Source of the DNA: Ornithodoros turicata
Taxonomy: Eukaryota > Arthropoda > Arachnida > Ixodida > Argasidae
Reading direction: 5' to 3'
Length of the DNA: 64,000 bases
Assembly (NCBI RefSeq): GCF_037126465.1
Contig: NC_088202.1
Span: 116,062,623 to 116,126,622, forward strand
Part shown: piece by piece, positions 57,035 through 64,000 of the stretch
How positions within the stretch are numbered: position 1 is the first letter of the stretch
Layout: the number at the start of each line of letters is the position of its first letter
Translations under genes and position numbers: made by a program
Notes under the pieces: generated by a model
Seen by the model: the letters and a program-made list of their open reading frames with translations, nothing else
Databases searched by the model: none
Told to the model about the DNA's origin: nothing

Positions 57035-57965
57035 GGCTACAGCAGCTGAGCTCCACGGGATCCATCTGCCTCTAAGCTTCATCATTTCTCAACTCACGTG
57101 CTCTCGGTGGTCTGTGTACAGTGATTCAAGATGTGGCCTAGAGTCGTTGGCCTCTATGCTCATCACAGGGTCTCTCGCCCTAATTGTTCATGATGTGCTG
57201 CACCTATATGATGCCGCAGTATCATAGGGGCATCATATCATATTACAGTGGATTCCTGGTAACTGCGGCATAGTCGGTAACGAGGCTGCGGGTGCTGTTG
57301 CACACCAAGCACTTCAACACGGTCACGATCAAATAAAGGCCATTTACGGCCAAGGCCAAGAAGATGATACGTGGACTGAGACAACAAACGTGCAACTCTT
57401 CTTGGCTGACAGGATATGCTCGATCTTCGCAATTGTACAGAGTCGACCCCGAGGTATACCACCAGGTACCTCCGTCGTTTCCTCGACAAGCAGCGTGTCT
57501 CCTGCATATGCTCCGGCTGAATGTCCCGTACAGCGGTCGGTTGCTCTACAAACTGGACAGGTCTCCATCTCCAAACTGCAGTGAGTGCGATGTTGTCGAG
57601 GACACAAAGCACATCCTCCTCAGGTGCTCCAAGTATGCCGACAGTCGCGGGACACTGGCTCGCCTGGACGCTCGGCCATTTGACCTTGTAAAGCTCCTGA
57701 GTGTTCAGCCATTCAATCATCAAGCGGCTAAATTGAAAGCGTTCCTACATTTCCTTGAAGAACCGCATCTGATTGACATTTTGTACCACCGTCTGGTCCC
57801 TCGTTTGTGACGCGTGTTCCCACTGGTTCGGAATGTTTGTCTGCCCCCTCCCTCCCCCCAACTACTGGACTTTCCCCCTTCTTTTATATCTAACTGTGGC
57901 TAAGTGGTCTGGGGTAGCCAGTCTGACTTCGTCGTGACTTCCGTCCCCCCCCCTTTTTTTTCTAT
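57035..57965 (+). pseudogene. LINE (I/R1-group) RNase H and C-terminal fragment
   Basis: The sequence first encodes an RNase H domain: VYSDSRCGLESL with the catalytic Asp, then LQWIPGNCGIVGNEAAG. One in-frame stop precedes LQWIPG. After a frameshift, the frame 57364-57810 encodes the C-terminus with the knuckle CSECDVVEDTKHILLRC (C-x2-C-x8-H-x4-C). The 3' UTR ends with GGGGTAGCCAGTCTGACTTC and a pyrimidine tail, as in the 20941-21410 fragment. The polymerase itself is missing; a 5'-truncated dead copy. Confidence 0.85.
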
Positions 57966-58967
57966 CTATCATATCACATCACATCACCTCCTGCAAGTGC
58001 GCTAGGTCACTGCGTCCCACAAAGTCTTTCCTTTCTTTTCTTAACTGAAACCATTTCAAAACGGTCGTGTGAATGCGCGTGTAGGAGGTACTTTATGAAA
58101 TCAGCTATACATATTAGCGCCCCTGCCCATGATGTCAATCATATATATTTTTTCGAGGGTCCACGCGCCATCCTGATGCATACTTGGCAGATCCAATCGA
58201 GAAGGAATAGTAACAAAGTAGTTCAGGGGAAAGGGGCGTGGAAGAAATATTATTGGTGAACGCGCACAACCATTAATAAAAATTTGTACTACACCAGTGA
58301 GCTGGATGGAAGGCGCAAATATTTCCTTAGTCTCGCGCTGTTCAGGAACCCTAATACCTCCGCAGCGAAGCCTGCTTAAAATTCAGGGTTCGTCCCGCAA
58401 TATATCGAACTGAAGCGAAATGAAGTTTTCGCATTGATACCGCGTTTTTGAATCGTGTCAGGCATTTTTCCTCGCCTCTGTCAAACAGAGAGAGAGCAAT
58501 GACGCTATCCACAACATTAGGCCTCTTGCGCCGAATTGAAAAAAGATGGCAAATTGACAAAGGAGAATACACGTAACGCAGATATGCTCGAAACCCGAAA
58601 ATGTTTTTTCTCGGAAAATATCGCTCCCTTTCTTTACTGTCGGTCCCGTGATACGATATGAAATGCCATACCCGAAAGCTGCTTTTATTCTCTTTTATGT
58701 TTTCCATATTGACGTAAGCCGTATAGACACCCTGCAAAACCTCTCCGTTTTATTGTCTGCCTTCCCACTTGGAAAGGACGGATGATTAAGTTGGTCAAAT
58801 TTATTAATAATATTATTAATAAATTATTGTTCAGGAAATTAGCTAGCAAGCAAAGATGCCAGAGTAGGCGATCTGAGGAGTAATTTCGCCCACCCGAGGG
58901 TTGTTTAGCGCGCGCCGAAACGACAGCACACGGCACGTCGTATCGGCCGCCGAGTGTCACGTAATAT
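57966..58967. other. No gene recognised
   Basis: Short frames only; an ATCAC run at 57970-57990. No transposon edge identified before 58968. Confidence 0.3.
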
Positions 58968-59485
58968 CACTCTTTAAAAAAACTGAGTAAAACGGGAAGT
59001 GATTGCACCTTTTAATCCCCTAGATTGCAATTACTCCCTGTTTGGTCCCCTGGCTCCGAAATTTACTCCCCAGAACCGCAAATAGTCACTGAACTTCGCA
59101 AATGGTCTCCTGAATGCAGCAGTCTACGTAAATATGTGCCTTCGTGAACTTGATGGAATAAGGCTATATAACTTAACTAACTTAGCGATTTTCCACCCGC
59201 ACAGAGTAAGAAATAGTCGGCGGTTCTTGCGAAATTGTACCCTATGCACGTCGCAATATTTTATATCACTCGACATATCACGGTTTACGGTTGAATTCAA
59301 AGTATTTTCATGCATGCACATGAATTACGTACCTGGGAGTGTTAGAACCGAGCGTGAAATGCAGTCCCCCAGTCTGTGACATTCATTTAGTCCCATGCAT
59401 TTATTCCCTAAAGGGACAATTTTTTTGTTGCAACGCATTTAGTCCTTGAAAGGACTAAAATTACTCTCTTTTTTCTCTTAGAGTG
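58968..59485. mobile_element. 518-bp MITE-like element with CACTCT ends
   Basis: The left end CACTCTTTAAAAAAACTGAG and the right end (TTTTTTCTCTTAGAGTG) are imperfect inverted repeats. Subterminal blocks mirror each other too (AGTCCCCTGG-type and AGGGACTAAA-type motifs, such as ACTCCCTG, GTCCCC, TAGTCC). No clear TA or 8-bp duplication remains. The end resembles CACTCTAAATC of the 461-1760 element. Confidence 0.55.
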
Positions 59486-61794
59486 CATGCGACATGTCAT
59501 GCAGTCAGTGGTGGTGAGAGTTGCGTGTGTCAGTCAATGTGGACAGCACGTTTAGAGAAACGGCGAAACGGCTGCTAACTTATAGAGACTCCCTCCAGGA
59601 GTATGATCGGGCTTCAACGCTTTCAAGACTCTCAGTTAACTTTGAGCAAAGATTAGCACGGTGATGAAATGAGCAGGAATGCGAGGTTCCATCCGCCATT
59701 TGCCCGCGTCCTCTTACGACATCTTATGCGTTATCAGCTTCAACTATATACACTGCACAGCACAGATCCGGCACAAATGTCTGCACTGACGTGCTGTTGT
59801 GTCCGCGTCCTCAAACATCTCGAGAAAGGGGAGAATGGTACTTGGTCCCGACCACCGCACGATTAATCGCGTCTGTCCTCACCGTTGGCATTCAATATCT
59901 TCACTGTCCTCGGTGAACACTGGACGTCGGTACTTAATGCATGTTCAAGACCTGAGATGCTGCGCCACATGTCATGTGCCTGTAATGATTGGACGAGTTC
60001 TGCTGTTGCACAACATTTCGCCTGCAATTCAAGGAAGTATCGACAACTGTCTCCGTATTTTTGGTAACCAACCAACGTAAGTGACTTTACTTAGCCACCT
60101 ATAACGGCGCCAGAGTAGATCCATTGCAATAAATATCGATCTACGGCGCCTACCACACGGCTGCCCAATAATATGTCTCGTGTTTTTTGCCTTCTCTCCT
60201 TATGCCATCATTACCCTATATTAAGTAGCATAAATAATGCAAGGTCTGAGCAGCGGTTCTTCGAGATCTATATACTCATTCCAGGACATCTGACTGCTGC
60301 GCACGCCCGGTGACGGCGCAAGCAGAGTGCATGACGATTCATCATAGCTGTTAGCCGAGGACAGTGTCACGTTGTTTTCCAGGTTTCGCTTTATTATTTA
60401 TTGCTTCTTCCTTGGAATATTCACGCAAAGCACCGGTGAGTTTCGCGGGGAACAAATGCACGCGACTCTAGAAAGTAGCCGATGCGAGTCAACAGTAGCA
60501 GCGTCCTAATAGGCAAATGCCGTGTCGAATGCAGTCTGGCTTCCCCCGCACGCAAAGGCGGCCCGATATGGTTTACCAGTCTAAACGAGGTCCTCACGAA
60601 GTGCGGTCCTTCTCGACGCTAATAATATATAATGTAGGAATGAAATCATCCTTCCGGCAACAGTTATGAGCAACCGCTGGACGACTCGCGTGCGATTTGT
60701 AAGCACTGTGTCGATTGCGCTTTGTGTAAGAAATATGCGAACGAACCTTGTTGCTCTGGAAGGCGAGCCTAGCAGAATTTTCCCCTTTTTCGGGCGAATA
60801 AGCATAGAAGGGAGAATAAATGTGCTGTATCACGCAGGGGTGTGTGTGTGGAGTGCCGCATGTTTCACAGCCTTCCATTCTTCTATAGTTGCTGGACGTA
60901 TCGTTCAATGAATTTGGCATGCAATTCACACTTGCCACTTTTCGTTAAAAAAAAAAGAAGAAAAAGTCAGCATACCAAGGCCGATAGAGATGAGTTTGTG
61001 AAATTCCACGCAGAAATTCATGAACGGTATAACATAGGATGCAGTGGGTGTTACATAGCTTTACACAGAATTTTATTCCCCCTTAGCTTTCGCCTGTGCA
61101 TTTTTCGTTATGAGAAAATCTGGGTCGGTGAATTAGTCCAGCTTACATATTTTTCTTTTTTCAGGTGGTGGTTATGCCATGAATAGCTTGCCCTGAACAC
61201 TTTTTTTTTTCCTACATTGCTTGGAAATCATTTTGTGGACAATCGCGGACACTGAGACTATGAAAAAGTATAGACCTTTCCTGCTTTGCCTGTATGTTTG
61301 TCCTCATGCATCTGCAAGAACGACAAGGCGAGTGGATATCATCTTAACATCAGCGTACTTATAGCGTGAGGTAATGGCTTCAAACTAACATGGAAAATGT
61401 CCTGCTTTCACGCACGTAGGTGAATGGTCAGAGTGAGTTGCGTGCAAGAGCAGGGTAAGTTGCATTCGACCCACTCACGCCGGGGAAACGCCTCTCAGTC
61501 ATGTTAGCTTTCCTAATGCGACCTCAGCTTTCGCTATTAAGCCAATTTTAGTACGAGCGTTCACTGATCCGCACACGACAAGACCACATGTCAGGAACAT
61601 TACAAAAACATGCGCTTCATGTCTCTTGCTCCGTACATGGCGGGTAGTATAGAGCCGTAAGCCGCGTCGGCTTACACAGGAAAAAAAGGACATATAATCG
61701 ATAGACCGATAGAAGGCAATTCCAAGCTCTAATGGTTCATTCGAGTCTTTCCTGCCCCGATTTTATTTATTTTTAATCTATATATACAAATAAA
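59486..61794. other. No gene recognised
   Basis: Short frames only. No RNA gene, microsatellite or transposon edge was found in these 2.3 kb. Confidence 0.3.
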
Positions 61795-62042
61795 TTCCTG
61801 TCCTCGTGAACTTGTTTTGGCGCCAAAACTTTGGAAACACGAGACCAAACAAAGAGAGATACATACAATGTCATCCATCAGCCATCCCAGTGTTTCTTTG
61901 ACCGAGAGGGGACGAGATTATTTGTTGTCGTGAGTTGTTTCTGTTCGATAATGAACCATTCGCTGTTCTATATCTCTCTCTTTTTGTTTCGTCTCGTGTT
62001 TGCAAAGTTTTGGCGCCACAGCAAGTTCACGAGGACAGGAAC
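61795..62042. repeat. Foldback with about 67-bp imperfect arms
   Basis: The left arm (61795-61861) contains TCCTCGTGAACTTG, TGGCGCCAAAACTTTG and AAACACGAGAC. The right arm (61971-62042) is its inverse with a few substitutions and a small indel. The loop is about 109 bp. Immediately after follows TTAACCACCAGCTAGCCTGC, shared with the region after the perfect palindrome at 50353. A third, tandem partial copy of the arm (TCTCGTGTTTCCAAAGTTG) occurs at 62092-62110. Confidence 0.8.
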
Positions 62043-62339
62043 TAATTTTTATTAACCACCAGCTAGCCTGCATCCATACTCCATTTTGTCAGTCTCGTGT
62101 TTCCAAAGTTGTGGCGCACAACATGTCCTCGGATGTGTACCAACTCGCCCAATGTAAAGTGTTATTCTGTCCTCGCATTTCTACCGTACCTCACTGATAA
62201 ATTCGCCCATGTGGTTAATCATGACTCAATACCAACTCCGAGCAAAGAGGTCGAACACGGCTTTCGGACACCGAATGGCTGAAAAATCGAATCTTAATAA
62301 TCAAATCCTGCCTGCCTGCTTTTCTTTTTTATTTTATTG

Positions 62340-62450
62340 TTCTTTCATATATTTTTTTCCTTTGCGGAATAGCAAGTCGACGTCCCGTTTGGCTGACCTT
62401 TCCCCCCGTTTTTTCCCCCCTTCGGTCTAATAAATATATCCCCCCCCCTG
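62340..62450 (+). repeat. LINE-type 3' tail fragment
   Basis: GCGGAATAGCAAGTCGACG, then GGCTGACCTTTCCCC and a pyrimidine-rich end with AATAAATATATCCCC. Same family as 14700-14790. Confidence 0.5.
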
Positions 62451-63780
62451 CTTTGTACTTCGGTAATACTTAAAAGGAGGTTGAGCAATATTGATTTGCA
62501 TAACTTTGGCCAAGCAACGTGAAACACTTAATTCCAAAGTAAATTACAAGGAGCCCACATTGAAGATGACATTGAACGTTACGCAATAGAACGCAACTAT
62601 GTTTTAGTTAACTCTAGCGTTAAGTGCTGGTTTAAACCGTTGTATGGCTGAAAACTTCTGCAACGTTCATATTGACAAATTATAGGAGGTACGTGCAGTC
62701 ACATTTCAACGAGCTACGCACTCATCCGCACATTGCCACAGGTACCGCGCACATATACTAATCTGCAAGCACAGGAAATCGAAGCCCAACTCCGCGTAGC
62801 TGAACCACCTTTCGAATTCCGCTGTCGCTTCCGACAAAAGTCTTTTAACACGCGAAACTCTGCGCTACACACCGCGGAACGGGAGCGGATTACTGATAAA
62901 ACCATTTCGAGGCAGTAGCTACAACACATCCAAAGGTTTTACAAAGAAACGGCAGATAGTTTGTGTGTAAATAAGGCGGCTTGACTTTAAACAATGCCTC
63001 AGAGGCGAGTGTGGAAAATTTGGAAAGCGGCAGCCCATCGAATGCTGCTACTGTTTGTGATTCGCGAGGCGAGGCTTCTCCAATGAATAATGCAACCGGT
63101 TGGCTCGGACTGTATGCCCCCCTTCGGCAATCTTTTTCATCCCTGTTCTTCTCATTTTGCTCTTCATTCTTCGTTTGTAGCCTCATCTTTTTCCTTGGCC
63201 TTTCTTGATTTAGCCAGCTGGATTGGGGAAAAAAAGCGGACCTCGGGATTGGATTGATGCGTCTGAGGAAGCTGATAACACCGACAAGAGTGAATGAAGC
63301 ACAGATCCGGGAATCTGTGCAGATTGAAGCGCAAGGATAACATTAAATGGATGTTAGGGGAGGTATACGATTGTGTAACTACTTCCTCCCCTGGACATTG
63401 GGCAGAGGAAGGGAAGAAAGGGAATCTATATGAGGAGTCTATCTATAGGAAGGATAAGCACAAAGAGATCTAGTTTGCCGAGCCCGTCGAAGTATTTTGT
63501 CATCTAAACAATCACAACGTAGATTACTTCTGGCCGGGTGTTCTCGCAATCTCAGTCTGACCCAAGGTGAAGCTTCTTACAAAACCGCGAGCCACACATC
63601 CAAGCTCTGTGTGCATCTTTAGCGCTTCTTCTGGGGAATTTCCTAGGAAGACTGCTCAAGAACATAGAGATACCAGAATGGTCACGAAATCGACACTTCG
63701 CCCTGAATGTGCCGTTAGTAGGATATAGGCATCCTGCTTTTGCCAGTGCTATCTGAAGGCAAGCCTGCAGAAACACGCGG
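62451..63780. other. No gene recognised
   Basis: Short frames only. No structure could be assigned before the SINE at the right edge. Confidence 0.3.
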
Positions 63781-63784
63781 AGGC

Positions 63785-63965
63785 TGCCACCAGTGCCGAG
63801 ACATGGAAGGCGACCCGGGTTCAAATCCAGGCACCGGATGTGATACCTGAGAGTTCTTCCTGGGTTTTCTTCAGACGCTACAAGACAAATGTCGACATTT
63901 CCATACGAAGCCGGCCCAGGACGCTGGATAGCTCCAGCGCAGCATGCCATAATCACCCACACGCC
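63785..63965 (+). mobile_element. tRNA-derived SINE, plus strand, 5' part decayed
   Basis: The B box region CGACCCGGGTTCAAATCC is followed by the body TTCTTCCTGGGTTTTCTTCAG and AGCCGGCCCAGGACGC, which parallels the SINE at 6423-6686. The A box is not clear. The minus-strand frame over it is not a gene. Confidence 0.7.
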
Positions 63966-64000
63966 GTTATGCTCCATCCTGGACTTCGCACTAGACGTGC

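Noticed and set aside
1..64000. CRISPR arrays, operons, bacterial or phage genes
   Set aside because: No direct-repeat/spacer pattern and no compact coding; the SINEs, LINEs, hAT and Ty3-type elements show a eukaryotic nuclear genome.

Overview
The window looks like gene-poor nuclear DNA of an arthropod, most plausibly a tick or other arachnid. The tick assignment is an inference. It rests on the style of the tRNA-derived SINEs (6423-6686 and about 63785-63965) and on many 5'-truncated LINE ends, and it is not proven by any host gene. I found no convincing host protein-coding gene. Nearly everything that can be recognised is mobile DNA or its debris, and the unlabelled DNA between is low in coding signal, as expected for intergenic or intronic sequence.

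The main structure is a nested stack at 28450-36977. A young LTR retrotransposon has 394-bp LTRs that differ at 2 positions, a 4-bp target duplication, and one intact 1492-codon ORF. Its integrase lies before a Ty3/gypsy-type reverse transcriptase, the Gmr1-like order. A 2430-bp hAT-type element with an 8-bp duplication sits in its leader, 34 bp upstream of the ORF start. That hAT element itself carries a second, 1794-bp hAT element (8-bp duplication) holding a relic of the transposase C-terminal dimerisation domain. The same 2430-bp composite occurs again at 45464-47893, inverted, almost identical and with a different 8-bp duplication, so the nested pair moved as a unit.

At 12078-12731 about 2.8 tandem copies of a 236-bp unit lie between TA microsatellites. 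Each unit contains a complete type I hammerhead ribozyme: every core base is conserved, and stem I, stem II and a self-complementary stem III are all present. This fits a retrozyme-like or Penelope-associated non-autonomous element that could make 236-nt circular RNA. Weaker hammerhead-like relics lie at about 27970, 38285 and 48010.

Other regions, in order. 1-2143: a LINE 3' coding end split by a TA-flanked 1300-bp DNA element. 4297-5130 and 37401-38277: two inverted copies of a long-terminal-inverted-repeat element. 6860-7071 and 9106-9423: small TA-type MITEs. 10682-11380: a snapback insertion with two 321-bp arms and a 14-bp duplication. 20940-21410, 23928-24330 and 57035-57965: degraded LINE ends with CCHC motifs. 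38605-39345: another hAT-type MITE with an 8-bp duplication. 50236-50353: a perfect 57-bp-arm palindrome. 53761-54590: an inverted/tandem cluster of tRNA-like genes. 61795-62042: another foldback. The relative order of some events is readable: the retrotransposon landed first, the hAT composite landed in it later, and both are young.
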